The translations under genes and the position numbers were made by a program. The notes beneath the pieces are model-generated. The model saw only the letters and a list, made by a program, of their open reading frames with translations, did no database searches and was not told where the DNA came from. A stretch of DNA of 64,000 nt from Paludibacteraceae bacterium (lineage in GTDB: Bacteria > Bacteroidota > Bacteroidia > Bacteroidales > Paludibacteraceae): assembly GCA_024405895.1 (NCBI GenBank), contig JAKSNW010000002.1:62001-126000 (forward strand), written 5' to 3'. Positions 17,437 to 26,083 of the stretch are shown piece after piece. The number at the start of each line of letters is the position of its first letter. Within the stretch, counting starts at the first letter, position 1.

Positions 17437-18261
17437 TTACCTGCAAACCACGCCCCACAAATCGGGATTGAGGTCTGCTTCTATGCGATTCTCTGTTTCG
17501 TCATCGAGAAGATGGAAGAAGTTGTAGCCCGTAAGCTTTTCTATTTCGTCAACGCTGACGGCATGATCTCGCAGTTCGTTACGTTCCTGTTCGTTCTTGA
17601 AGAGGAAGCCGATGGCTTGCCACTCACCTTTATGCTGTCGCAGGAATACCTTGAAGAAACCATGTGGAACAGCAATATGGCGCTCTGTGCCGATGTGCTG
17701 TACAGTCTGATTGCTGTAGAACACAGGACCGCAGACGATGTAAAGGCTGGAGTCACGACGAGCCCATTTGCGTGCTTTGTTTTCCAAATCGTTCCAGAGA
17801 CCGTGGTTCAGTGCGCTGTCTTGTGGACAAACATTGGTGAGATAGAAGCTCTCGGTCATGGCTACATCGTCCCATTTCATATCACCGGCTGGTGCCATGT
17901 GGCCGCGGTCGTAGCCAGAACGGCGGTAGTCCCACCATTGGGCTGCTTCGTCGGCAGACAGTTCAGGGTCGGCGTTGAAGTTGGTTTTGCGTTTGATGTC
18001 GCCGTATGTTTCCGCATAGGTTAGCTCATAAGCCACCCAATTTGGAATATAGTTGTCGGAGTTATAGTTCACTACATAGGCTTTGTGAACGATGATGTGC
18101 TGTGTAGCATCGAAAGCCGGCAGTTCCATCATCTCTTCCAAAGCGGGTGTTTTCTGCTCGTCCGATTTCTGGGTGTTGTCCTTTTCGCCCACAACCATCT
18201 TACCGCTGCACATGGAGAGCAGCAGCGAGAGGGCAAGCGAAAGAAGGATATTGAAGTGCAT
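17437..18261 (-). CDS. Lipoprotein DNA/RNA non-specific endonuclease (NUC1 family)
   Basis: A 274-residue nuclease of the beta-beta-alpha-metal NUC1/NucA type, which cuts DNA and RNA with a catalytic His and a metal. The active-site motif D-R-G-H-M-A-P-A-G-D-M lies near residue 118. It is followed by N-V-C-P-Q-D and the N-x(7)-L-E region that supplies the metal-binding Asn. The N-terminus is a signal peptide ending L-L-S-M-C, so the enzyme is probably a membrane-anchored lipoprotein outside the cytoplasm. I start at the ATG at 18261, which begins the signal peptide and lies 5 bases after the DUF3127 stop. It sits directly before murC, and no immunity protein is evident. Confidence 0.9.
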   Translation of the reverse strand: MHFNILLSLALSLLLSMCSGKMVVGEKDNTQKSDEQKTPALEEMMELPAFDATQHIIVHKAYVVNYNSDNYIPNWVAYELTYAETYGDIKRKTNFNADPELSADEAAQWWDYRRSGYDRGHMAPAGDMKWDDVAMTESFYLTNVCPQDSALNHGLWNDLENKARKWARRDSSLYIVCGPVFYSNQTVQHIGTERHIAVPHGFFKVFLRQHKGEWQAIGFLFKNEQERNELRDHAVSVDEIEKLTGYNFFHLLDDETENRIEADLNPDLWGVVCR

Positions 18262-18266
18262 GTGGA

Positions 18267-18590
18267 TTATCCGAAATAGGATGAGTTTGGTTGCAGAGGA
18301 TCGTTGGTTGGTTCTGCTTGAGCAGCCACAACGCGCCAAGCTCTGATGGTGTTGAACCAAGAACCGTTAACCTCGCGTGCATCGATATCGATGGAGATTG
18401 TGAGGTCTTGGCCTGGTTGAATGTTGAATGCTTCGATATTATCGTTAGTTACATCGAAAGCCAATGAGTTGGTGTAAGAGCTACCTGGCACCTTGTATTC
18501 GATGACATAAGTAGCACGACGCCACTGACCGTTGCGGCCTTCGCCTTGTTGGATGCCCATGGCTTCTTTGATTCTGCCTGTAATTTCCAT
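18267..18590 (-). CDS. DUF3127 protein, short copy
   Basis: A 107-residue DUF3127 protein: M-E-I-T-G-R-I start, W-R-R-A-T-Y-V-I-E-Y strand, F-D-V-T-N-D-N-I-E-A-F-N, and a final strand S-W-F-N-T-I-R-A-W-R-V-V. The pattern of five strands suggests an OB-like fold similar to single-strand-binding proteins, but this is inference; I know no experimental role. It is about one third identical to the neighbouring copy at 18623-19039 but lacks that protein's tail and acidic tip. It lies 5 bases before the nuclease start and 32 bases after its paralog, so all three are co-transcribed. Confidence 0.85.
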   Translation of the reverse strand: MEITGRIKEAMGIQQGEGRNGQWRRATYVIEYKVPGSSYTNSLAFDVTNDNIEAFNIQPGQDLTISIDIDAREVNGSWFNTIRAWRVVAAQAEPTNDPLQPNSSYFG

Positions 18591-18622
18591 AATTCTTTGT
18601 TGCTTTTGGTTGGTTTAGTGGT

Positions 18623-19039
18623 TTAGAATGGGAGATCACCGTTGTTTTCGGTAGGAAGGGCTACTTCTGGCATTGCCTCCATGACGTTGCCAACAGGAGC
18701 TTGAGCAGCGTTATATGAAGAATCCATGCTTACTGGAGCAGGGGCTGCGTTTACAGGAGCCACGGCAGGAACAACGTTGTTTACGTTGACAGAATTGTAA
18801 TAACGGTCTTTGAATTTGCGTGCGCTGAATTCGAAAGACACTGTGTAGTAGTTGTCTTTCTGAAGATTGTATTTATCAATGTCGTCTGACCAAAGGTCGA
18901 AAACGAAGTGACGTTCATACTGACTTTTTTCTGGCAAGAATTCGAGCACGTAGCTCTTTCTGCGCCATTCTCTTCCTGTGGCAGCTTTGCCTTTTGCTTC
19001 AGGCATATCGTCCACAATGATTTTTCCGGTAATTTCCAT
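18623..19039 (-). CDS. DUF3127 protein with SSB-like C-terminal tip
   Basis: A 138-residue DUF3127 protein. The domain (about 1-90) begins M-E-I-T-G-K-I and contains W-R-R-K-S-Y-V-L-E-F, F-D-L-W-S-D-D-I-D-K-Y-N and D-R-Y-Y-N-S-V-N-V. A flexible Ala/Pro/Val-rich linker (about 90-130) leads to the last residues N-G-D-L-P-F. This is the layout of bacterial SSB: an OB domain, a disordered linker and an acidic tip ending in (I/L)-P-F that recruits repair and replication proteins. It has its own promoter (19113-19120) and heads the nuclease-murC-ftsQ-ftsA-ftsZ transcript. A role in single-stranded nucleic acid binding is a hypothesis. Confidence 0.87.
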   Translation of the reverse strand: MEITGKIIVDDMPEAKGKAATGREWRRKSYVLEFLPEKSQYERHFVFDLWSDDIDKYNLQKDNYYTVSFEFSARKFKDRYYNSVNVNNVVPAVAPVNAAPAPVSMDSSYNAAQAPVGNVMEAMPEVALPTENNGDLPF

Positions 19040-19112
19040 ATTTGATAATGTTGTTAATTAGCAATTTGGTCGTGATATTGTAGGTTGCATACGGATACAA
19101 CTTGCAATGCTG

Positions 19113-19120
19113 CAAAGTTA
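19113..19120 (-). promoter_or_regulatory. Promoter -7 box (TAACTTTG) of the DUF3127-nuclease-murC-ftsZ unit
   Basis: Reads TAACTTTGCAGC on the minus strand, about 74 bases upstream of the DUF3127 ATG. Together with the hairpin at 19285-19321 it splits the dcw cluster into two transcripts. The rest of the 316-base gap 19040-19355 holds nothing else I recognise. Confidence 0.7.
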
Positions 19121-19284
19121 CTTTTTTTCTTCCAAAAAAAGAAGCATGAGTATTCAATTTTTCGTCTTGCAGAAATAATTCTTTAACAAAGGTTACGAAT
19201 CATAGCGGATGAACAATAATTAAATGATTATTGCGATGTAAATCAGTAGATTGTCTCTAATCTGCTGTTGCAGGGTCTGAAAGC

Positions 19285-19321
19285 AAAGGTCCGTAACAAC
19301 CATGTGGTTGTGGCGGACCTT
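19285..19321 (-). terminator. Probable terminator after murG
   Basis: AAGGTCCG...ACAACC / GGTTGT...CGGACCTT, a long stem with a small internal loop, 35 bases after the murG stop. The T-tract on the minus strand is modest (CTTTGCTTT), so some read-through is possible. Confidence 0.65.
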
Positions 19322-19355
19322 GTTTTGTTTATGGTAAGATATCGGTAGACTGACT

Positions 19356-20459
19356 TTATTTCATCAGTTTCTCCACCTCTTCGGCAATACGGATGGCAGA
19401 ATCGCGTTGTGCTAATTTCAGTACGCTGTCGGAGAGTTTGCGGCGGCGCTCGTCATTGGCAAGCAACGACATGGCAGTAGGTATGAGGGTCTTTTCAGCA
19501 TCCACATCTTTTACCATCAGTGCAGCATCGTGGTTAACAAGTGCCACGGCATTGTGGGTCTGGTGATCTTCTGCCACATTGGGAGAAGGGACAAGAATGG
19601 AGGCTTTGCCGAGCAGACAAAGTTCGGAGATGGAGCTGGCGCCGGCACGGGATACTACTACATCGGCCATTGCGTATGCAAGATCCATACGGTCAACGAA
19701 ATCAGTAATAATCAGTCGTTCGTTCTTGATGTTGCTTGTGCGGCGGCGGATATCTTCAATATAACTCTTTCCTGTTTGCCAAAGCAACTGAACAGTGCCA
19801 TCGGCAAGCAGCGCCTCAAGTCCGTTGAGCACACTTTCATTTACTGTTTTTGCACCTAAGCTACCACCGATAACCAGCATTGTCTTTTTGTTTGGAGAGA
19901 AACCGAAGTGACGGTATGCTTCCTCACGGCTTGCTCCTGCAAGATTCTGACGGACAGGGTTACCAGTCAGTACGATTTTTTCTTTAGGGAAGAAACGTTC
20001 CATGCCATCGTAAGCCACGCAGATGGTTGAGGCATTGTTGGCAAGCATCTTGTTGGTAACACCGGCAAATCCGTTCTGTTCCTGCAACAACAAAGGCACG
20101 CCCATTTGAGCAGCCACTTTCATAGCGGCGCCGCTGGCATAGCCGCCGACACCTATAGCCACGTCGGGACGGAACTCTTTGATAACATTGCGCACTTTGA
20201 GCATGCTGCGGACTACATCAAACACTACGCCAACGTTGCGCCAGCGCTGTGTTCGGAAGAAACCGCGAACCGGAAGACCTACGATACGATAACCTGCAGC
20301 AGGTACGCGTTCCATCTCCATACGGTCGTTGGCACCTACAAAAAGGATTTCACAGTCGGGATGACGTTGTTTCAGTGCGTTGGCAATAGACACGGCAGGA
20401 AAGATGTGTCCGCCGGTGCCGCCACCGCTGATGAGGAAACGAGGTTGTTCTTTGCTCAT
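19356..20459 (-). CDS. murG: Lipid II synthase MurG
   Basis: MurG transfers GlcNAc from UDP-GlcNAc to lipid I, making lipid II on the cytoplasmic face of the membrane. The 367-residue protein has the N-terminal glycine loop S-G-G-G-T-G-G-H, the second Gly-rich A-I-G-V-G-G-Y-A-S-G segment, the L-L-Q-E-Q-N motif and the C-terminal donor site S-R-A-G-A-S-S-I-S-E. The start at 20459 is preferred: the glycine loop follows within about 10 residues, and the longer frame would overlap ftsW. It is the last gene of the first dcw transcript. Confidence 0.97.
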   Translation of the reverse strand: MSKEQPRFLISGGGTGGHIFPAVSIANALKQRHPDCEILFVGANDRMEMERVPAAGYRIVGLPVRGFFRTQRWRNVGVVFDVVRSMLKVRNVIKEFRPDVAIGVGGYASGAAMKVAAQMGVPLLLQEQNGFAGVTNKMLANNASTICVAYDGMERFFPKEKIVLTGNPVRQNLAGASREEAYRHFGFSPNKKTMLVIGGSLGAKTVNESVLNGLEALLADGTVQLLWQTGKSYIEDIRRRTSNIKNERLIITDFVDRMDLAYAMADVVVSRAGASSISELCLLGKASILVPSPNVAEDHQTHNAVALVNHDAALMVKDVDAEKTLIPTAMSLLANDERRRKLSDSVLKLAQRDSAIRIAEEVEKLMK

Positions 20460-20523
20460 AGTGTTGAAGTTCTTATGTTGTTGCAAGCACTGTGTGGTGC
20501 TCGTGTAAGGTTGTCTGTGTGAG

Positions 20524-21816
20524 TTATGCTTGAATGGCTTCCGCCTCAAGTTCTTTGTTTTCTCTCTCTTGTTCTTCTCTATCTTCTTTCTGCGCTTCTT
20601 CGTCCTCTGGATGTTGCTTGCGGGCTACGCCTTGCGTGAGTCCGAGATAGGCACTGATGATAATGATGGAAGAACCACCGCGGCCAATCAGTGGCAACGA
20701 CTGACCAGTTACCGGCATGAAATCGACACTGATGGCGATGTGCATGATTGCCTGAAGCAAGATGATGAACGACAGACTCATCACCATGACAGAGTCGAAA
20801 ATATGTTCGGCTTTCCACGCAATCTGGAAACATCGGAAGATAAGCACCCAGTAGAGCAGCATGATTATGATGGCACCATAGACACCAGATTCCTCCACAA
20901 TGATAGCGAAGATAAAGTCGTTGTCGGCATTAGGGAGGAATTTGCGTTGGATACTATTGCCAGGACCACATGGTTTACGTCCTTTGGCTATGGCAATGGC
21001 TGCATTCGCCTCCTGGATATTTTTGTCGGTAATGACATATTTCAGATCTTCATCGCCAAAGTGATCGAAACGAGCAATCCATGTCTCAGAACGGCTTGTC
21101 ATTTTGAGCCAACTACGTTGAATGACGTTGGCGTTTTCTATATATTCGCGGTCGTAGTGACCCTGTTTTGCGCTGTACACACATGTTGCCGCAATCACGA
21201 AGACAAGAGCACCAATAACAAATCCTGTGCGTAGGAGAATGCGCCATGAAAAGCCACCATAGATAACCATTGCTACCAAGGTGACGCAGAGCAATACTGT
21301 GGTAGAAAGTGCTTGACTGACAATCAACACAACGGTGATTGCAAACAAGGCAAGCATACTGAAAAAATAACCCTTCTCTGCTTTTACCGGATCGGCGAAG
21401 GAGCGTTTCTGAAGCTTCTCTTGGAAACGGCAGATAAGATCGGACATTACGAGAATGATGGCAAGACGTGCGAACTCACTCGGTTGGATTGAGAATCCGA
21501 AGAGGGAGAGCGATCGGGCAGCACTACCACCTATCTCACCGAAAATCAGTGTGGCAATGAGGAGAACCCAAGAAAGCAGCAGCAAGGCCCATCCACCGCC
21601 TCTGATCCATTCGCGGCGTAGGTTCATGGTAATGTACATCGCCACGAAACCGAGACCCAACATGATGGAGTGCTTGGCAATCGGGGCGCCGATGGAGCCT
21701 CCGCCAATGAGACGGAACGAGGCGCTGAACATGCTGACCATTGAGATGAGCACGAGCAGAATGTAGACCATCCAGATTGTGAGGTCACCTTTCAGAATGC
21801 GTTTGAGAAAATCCAT
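20524..21816 (-). CDS. ftsW: Septal SEDS glycosyltransferase FtsW
   Basis: FtsW polymerises lipid II into glycan strands at the septum with its partner PBP FtsI. The 430-residue protein has about ten transmembrane segments and SEDS features, including the Q-P-S-E-F-A motif near 110, K-G-R-K-P-C-G-P-G-N and the late L-P-L-I-G-R-G-G-S-S. The C-terminal 35 residues are highly charged (E/K/R/Q-rich) and cytoplasmic. It lies between murD and murG, as usual in dcw; RodA, the elongation counterpart, is at 61783-63258. Confidence 0.95.
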   Translation of the reverse strand: MDFLKRILKGDLTIWMVYILLVLISMVSMFSASFRLIGGGSIGAPIAKHSIMLGLGFVAMYITMNLRREWIRGGGWALLLLSWVLLIATLIFGEIGGSAARSLSLFGFSIQPSEFARLAIILVMSDLICRFQEKLQKRSFADPVKAEKGYFFSMLALFAITVVLIVSQALSTTVLLCVTLVAMVIYGGFSWRILLRTGFVIGALVFVIAATCVYSAKQGHYDREYIENANVIQRSWLKMTSRSETWIARFDHFGDEDLKYVITDKNIQEANAAIAIAKGRKPCGPGNSIQRKFLPNADNDFIFAIIVEESGVYGAIIIMLLYWVLIFRCFQIAWKAEHIFDSVMVMSLSFIILLQAIMHIAISVDFMPVTGQSLPLIGRGGSSIIIISAYLGLTQGVARKQHPEDEEAQKEDREEQERENKELEAEAIQA

Positions 21817-21828
21817 AGGAGAGTGATT

Positions 21829-21843
21829 TTTTTGATGTTTTTA
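21829..21843 (-). repeat. Recurrent 15-mer (copy 3), ftsW leader
   Basis: Reads TAAAAACATCAAAAA on the minus strand, ending 12 bases before the ftsW ATG, in the position where a ribosome-recruiting A-rich leader would lie. Confidence 0.5.
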
Positions 21844-21859
21844 TGTCTTGTTGTGGGGA

Positions 21860-23209
21860 TTAGAGTTTATGTACGTAATCTTTGAATTGACGACCGCGGT
21901 CTTCGTAACTCTTGAAGAGGTCGAAGCTTGCGCAGCATGGTGAGAGCAGAACGGTTTCACCTTTCTCGGCGATTTCGTATGCTATACGCACACATTCTTC
22001 CATTGACTTTGCTTCGTACATTGGGCATTTGCTGTGCTCTGAGAAGAACTTGCGCAGTTTTTCGTTGTCCACACCAAGGAAGATAAGTTTTGTTACCTTC
22101 TCGTTGACCAGTGGCTCAATTTCGGTGTAATCGTTGCCTTTGTCTTTACCGCCGAGAATAAGCACTGTTGGTGTCTTCATGCTCTGAAGGGCATACCAGC
22201 AGGAGTTGACGTTGGTGGCTTTTGAGTCGTTGATATAGCGAACGTCACGAACGGTGGCTACATATTCAAGGCGGTGTTCTACGCCTTCGAACTCAGACAG
22301 AGAGCGACGGATTGTTTCTTTCTTGACTTCTACAACACGGGCTGCCAGACCGGCTGCCATTGAGTTGTACATATTATGAGTGCCTTGGAGTGAAAGTTCC
22401 TCCACTGGCATTTCAAAAGTCTCGGCAGATGGTTCGCCTTGACGTTCGATACGAAGGTCCTTGTCAACGACGTATGCACGTTCGCCTTCTTTTTTCTCGA
22501 TGGCGAAAGGCAGCAACTGGGCTTTGATGTCGCGTTTTTCAATCTCGGCACGGAGCACTGGGTCGTCGTTCCAGAAGATGAAGGCGTCCTCTGGGGTCTG
22601 GTTTTGGAGGATACGGAATTTCGAATCGATATAGTTCTGGAACTTGTAGTCGTAGCGGTCGAGGTGGTCAGGTGTGATATTCAGAATCACAGAAACGTCG
22701 GCACGGAAGTCGTACATACCGTCCAACTGGAATGAGCTGAGCTCCAATACATAATAATCGAAGTTGCACTCAGCTACCTGCCAGGCGAAGCTCTTGCCTA
22801 CATTGCCTGCGAGACCGACGTTCAAACCCTCTTTCTTGAGGATGAAGTAGGTCAGCATGGTAGTTGTTGTCTTGCCGTTTGAACCTGTGATACAGATTTT
22901 CTTGGCATTGGTATAGCGAGATGCAAACTCAATTTCGGAGATGATAGGGGTGCCTTGTGCACGCAGTTTCTGCACCAATGGAGCAGTTTCAGGTATGCCA
23001 GGACTTTTCACCACCTCGTCTGCATTGAGGATAAGTGATTCTGTATGTTGTTCTTCTTCAAACGGAATGTTGCGTCGTGTCATCTCGTCGCGATACTGCG
23101 GTTTGATGGTTCCTTTGTCTGAAACAAACACTTCGTAACCCTCTTTCAGTGCGAGGATGGCAGTGCCTACACCGCTCTCTCCTGCGCCCAATACTACTAA
23201 ACGACTCAT
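21860..23209 (-). CDS. murD: UDP-MurNAc-L-Ala-D-glutamate ligase MurD
   Basis: MurD adds D-glutamate to UDP-MurNAc-L-Ala. The 449-residue protein has the N-terminal V-L-G-A-G-E-S-G-V-G-T-A fold, the ATP loop G-S-N-G-K-T-T-T-T (about 112-120), L-E-L-S-S-F-Q-L-D, N-I-T-P-D-H-L-D-R and the C-terminal I-N-D-S-K-A-T-N and L-G-G-K-D-K-G-N motifs. Its length and order within dcw are standard. Confidence 0.97.
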   Translation of the reverse strand: MSRLVVLGAGESGVGTAILALKEGYEVFVSDKGTIKPQYRDEMTRRNIPFEEEQHTESLILNADEVVKSPGIPETAPLVQKLRAQGTPIISEIEFASRYTNAKKICITGSNGKTTTTMLTYFILKKEGLNVGLAGNVGKSFAWQVAECNFDYYVLELSSFQLDGMYDFRADVSVILNITPDHLDRYDYKFQNYIDSKFRILQNQTPEDAFIFWNDDPVLRAEIEKRDIKAQLLPFAIEKKEGERAYVVDKDLRIERQGEPSAETFEMPVEELSLQGTHNMYNSMAAGLAARVVEVKKETIRRSLSEFEGVEHRLEYVATVRDVRYINDSKATNVNSCWYALQSMKTPTVLILGGKDKGNDYTEIEPLVNEKVTKLIFLGVDNEKLRKFFSEHSKCPMYEAKSMEECVRIAYEIAEKGETVLLSPCCASFDLFKSYEDRGRQFKDYVHKL

Positions 23210-23248
23210 AATGTACTTTTGTTTTATCGTGCTTTTATAATTGTTGTG

Positions 23249-24514
23249 TTATCTGATTTTCAATGTGATGATGGCAATAGCTGCAAGGATGATGCCCACA
23301 ATCCAGAACCTTACGGTGATTTTCGACTCAGGGAGTGCCAGTTTTGGGCTCTGAATCAATGCGTCGATGCTGCCAGCTGGTTTCTGGTAGTGGTGATGCA
23401 GAGGCGACATCTTGAAGATGCGTTTGCCAGTGCCAGTTTTCTTCTTGGTGTATTTGAAATAGGAGGTCTGAGCCATCACGCTGAGGCTTTCTACAAGGAA
23501 TACGCCAGAGATGATAGGCAACAGCAACTCTTTGTGTATGGCAATGGCAAACACTGCGATAATGCCGCCAAGTGCAAGGCTGCCTGTGTCGCCCATGAAG
23601 ACCTGTGCCGGATAGGCGTTGAACCAAAGGAAACCGATGGTGGCACCCATGAAGGCAGCAGCAAAGATTACCAACTCTGTGGCATTAGGTATGAACATGA
23701 TATTCAGATATCCGGAGTAGTTGGCATTACTTGACAGGTAGGCGAAGATGCCGAGTGCCATACCCTGGATGGCACATGAGCCCGCAGCCAAACCGTCGAG
23801 ACCGTCAGTGAGGTTGGCGCCGTTGCTCACGGCTGTAACGATGAAGATAACCATCAGCACGAAGAATACCCAACCGAATGTCTGTTTGTACTTTCCTGCC
23901 CACTCGAAGAGGCCGGCGTAGTCGGCATTGTGGTTCTTGAGGAAAGGAACGGTGGTCTTGGTTGAGCTTTCTGCATGTGAAGCATATTCTACTACTTCAA
24001 TATTGTTGGTAGTGTCGTGATAGGAGTTGATGTTCTCCACGATAACGGCTTGAGGACTGAAATAGAGCACCAGGCCAACGATGAGACCGATGGATACCTG
24101 ACCCACGATTTTGAATTTGCCGTGCAGACCTTCTTTGTTTTTCTTGAATACCTTGATATAGTCGTCGATGAAACCAAGCATGCCGAGCCACAATGTGGTT
24201 ATGAGCATGAGAATCATATAGACATTGTGCAACTTACCGAAAAGCAGGCAAGGCAATACGATGGAAAGGAGAATGATGATACCGCCCATCGTTGGGGTGC
24301 CTTTCTTCTGCATCTGTCCTTCGAGGTCGAGGTCGCGAATGGTTTCGCCAATCTGCAATGCCTGCAGTTTGTTGATGATGCGTCGGCCTATCCATGTCGA
24401 ACAGAAAAGTGCGGCAACGAAAGCCATACCACTTCGGAACGAGATGTAACCGAACAAACCAGCACCCGGAAGATTTATCGTGCGGTCGAGAAAGTCGAAA
24501 AGGTAATAAAACAT
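23249..24514 (-). CDS. mraY: Phospho-MurNAc-pentapeptide translocase MraY
   Basis: MraY moves phospho-MurNAc-pentapeptide onto undecaprenyl phosphate to form lipid I. The 421-residue protein has about ten transmembrane segments and the family motifs [26 protein letters not shown] and [11 protein letters not shown] roughly 45-residue hydrophilic insert (about 165-205, around N-S-Y-H-D-T-T) makes it longer than the E. coli enzyme (360); such inserts are usual in Bacteroidota. Confidence 0.97.
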   Translation of the reverse strand: MFYYLFDFLDRTINLPGAGLFGYISFRSGMAFVAALFCSTWIGRRIINKLQALQIGETIRDLDLEGQMQKKGTPTMGGIIILLSIVLPCLLFGKLHNVYMILMLITTLWLGMLGFIDDYIKVFKKNKEGLHGKFKIVGQVSIGLIVGLVLYFSPQAVIVENINSYHDTTNNIEVVEYASHAESSTKTTVPFLKNHNADYAGLFEWAGKYKQTFGWVFFVLMVIFIVTAVSNGANLTDGLDGLAAGSCAIQGMALGIFAYLSSNANYSGYLNIMFIPNATELVIFAAAFMGATIGFLWFNAYPAQVFMGDTGSLALGGIIAVFAIAIHKELLLPIISGVFLVESLSVMAQTSYFKYTKKKTGTGKRIFKMSPLHHHYQKPAGSIDALIQSPKLALPESKITVRFWIVGIILAAIAIITLKIR

Positions 24515-24549
24515 AGTGTGTTGACGGTCTTATTTTGTGATTCGTAAAT

Positions 24550-26001
24550 TTAATTCAATCCCATGGCAGCCGCAAGTTCTTCGCGGTCGTCGAAATGGTG
24601 TTTCACGCCTTTGACAATTTGATAATCCTCATGACCTTTGCCTGCCACGAGAATAACATCGCCTTTGCGGGCAAGTCGGCAAGCCGTCTTGATGGCTTCG
24701 CGGCGCGATACGATGCAAAGTGCGTTCTTCTGTTCAACAGGGGTAAGTCCTTCCATCATATCGTTGAGAATGTCCTCTGGTTCTTCGTCGCGAGGATTGT
24801 CGCTGGTGAGAATCAGTTGGTCCGAACCCTTCATAGCCTCTTTTGCCATGATTGGTCGTTTGCCTTTGTCTCGGTTGCCGCCGCAGCCTACCACAGTGAT
24901 GAGTCGGCTGTCGATGCCGCGAATCTCATTGATGGTGTCAATCACGTTCTTTACAGCATCTGGAGTGTGGGCGTAGTCTACGATGGCTGTGTATCCGTCA
25001 GGCGACTGGATGGTGGAGAAACGTCCTGCTACAGGGTGAAGTGTGGTGAGTATCACAAGCACTTGCTCCTCGGTGAAACCAAGCAGACGGGCGGCTCCGA
25101 ACACAGCCATGAGGTTGGAAGCGTTGAAACGGCCAACCATAGGCACGAATACCTCGTGGTTGTTTACGTTCAGCTGCATGCCTTCAAATGAACTGTCTAT
25201 GATGTTTGCCTTGAAGTCTGCCAAGGTGGCAATGGCATAGGTATGTTTGTGTGCACGGGTGTTTTGCAACATCACCATACCGTTCTTGTCGTCAAGGTTG
25301 GTGAGTGCAAATGCCTCTGACGGCAACATGTCGAAGAAACGTTTTTTCGCACGCAGGTAGTTCTCCACGGTCAGGTGGTAATCCATGTGATCGCGTGTGA
25401 GATTGGTAAAGATGCCACCTACGAAATAGAGTCCGTCGATACGGTGCTGGTCGGCAGCGTGCGAGCTGACTTCCATGAATGCGTATTCACAGCCACAATC
25501 CACCATCTCTCGCAACAAAGCGTTGAGGCTGATGGCATCAGGTGTGGTGTGGGTGGAAGGTACCATGCGTTGGTCTACATAGTTGCAGACGGTTGAAAGC
25601 AAGCCCGACTTGAAGCCCAAAGCCTGTGTGGTCTTGTAGAGCAGGGTGGCAATGGTGGTCTTGCCGTTGGTGCCAGTTACACCTACCAGCTGAAGGTGAC
25701 GTGAAGGATTGCCATAGAAATTGCCTGCTATCTTGCCCAGTGCAGCTGCAGAGCAAGGAACGATGGCATAAGCCACTTTGGGGGCAAGGGTTTCTGGCAA
25801 GTGTTCGGCAACGATGGCAACGGCACCTTTTTCAATGGCGCTGCCAATGAAGTTGTGACCGTCGACGGCAACACCTTTTTCTGCCACAAAGAGTGAGCCT
25901 GGTGTTACCTTGCGAGAGTCGAACTGTACGTCCTTTACTTCCACTTCTCCCATGTGGAGTTTCGTGGTCTCCACACCTGCAAGCAATGTTTCTAAAGTCA
26001 T
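24550..26001 (-). CDS. murE: UDP-MurNAc-tripeptide synthetase MurE (meso-DAP type)
   Basis: MurE adds the third stem amino acid. The 483-residue protein has the ATP loop G-T-N-G-K-T-T (about 111-117), [16 protein letters not shown] and V-D-Y-A-H-T-P-D. Near residue 400 it carries S-D-N-P-R-D-E; the D-N-P-R motif is the marker of enzymes that select meso-diaminopimelate rather than lysine, so the peptidoglycan is predicted to be meso-DAP type. Confidence 0.97.
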   Translation of the reverse strand: MTLETLLAGVETTKLHMGEVEVKDVQFDSRKVTPGSLFVAEKGVAVDGHNFIGSAIEKGAVAIVAEHLPETLAPKVAYAIVPCSAAALGKIAGNFYGNPSRHLQLVGVTGTNGKTTIATLLYKTTQALGFKSGLLSTVCNYVDQRMVPSTHTTPDAISLNALLREMVDCGCEYAFMEVSSHAADQHRIDGLYFVGGIFTNLTRDHMDYHLTVENYLRAKKRFFDMLPSEAFALTNLDDKNGMVMLQNTRAHKHTYAIATLADFKANIIDSSFEGMQLNVNNHEVFVPMVGRFNASNLMAVFGAARLLGFTEEQVLVILTTLHPVAGRFSTIQSPDGYTAIVDYAHTPDAVKNVIDTINEIRGIDSRLITVVGCGGNRDKGKRPIMAKEAMKGSDQLILTSDNPRDEEPEDILNDMMEGLTPVEQKNALCIVSRREAIKTACRLARKGDVILVAGKGHEDYQIVKGVKHHFDDREELAAAMGLN

Positions 26002-26083
26002 ATCTTTTTCTTTATTCTTAAACTATATTGAACAATTAAGGGCGAAAAGCCTTGTAACGCTCTCTCGCCGCTTAATCGATATA

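Noticed and set aside
17437..18590. Toxin-immunity pair formed by the nuclease and the short DUF3127 protein
   Set aside because: The nuclease has an export signal and family motifs of a secreted enzyme, and DUF3127 is widespread without nucleases; no evidence of an inhibitor role.
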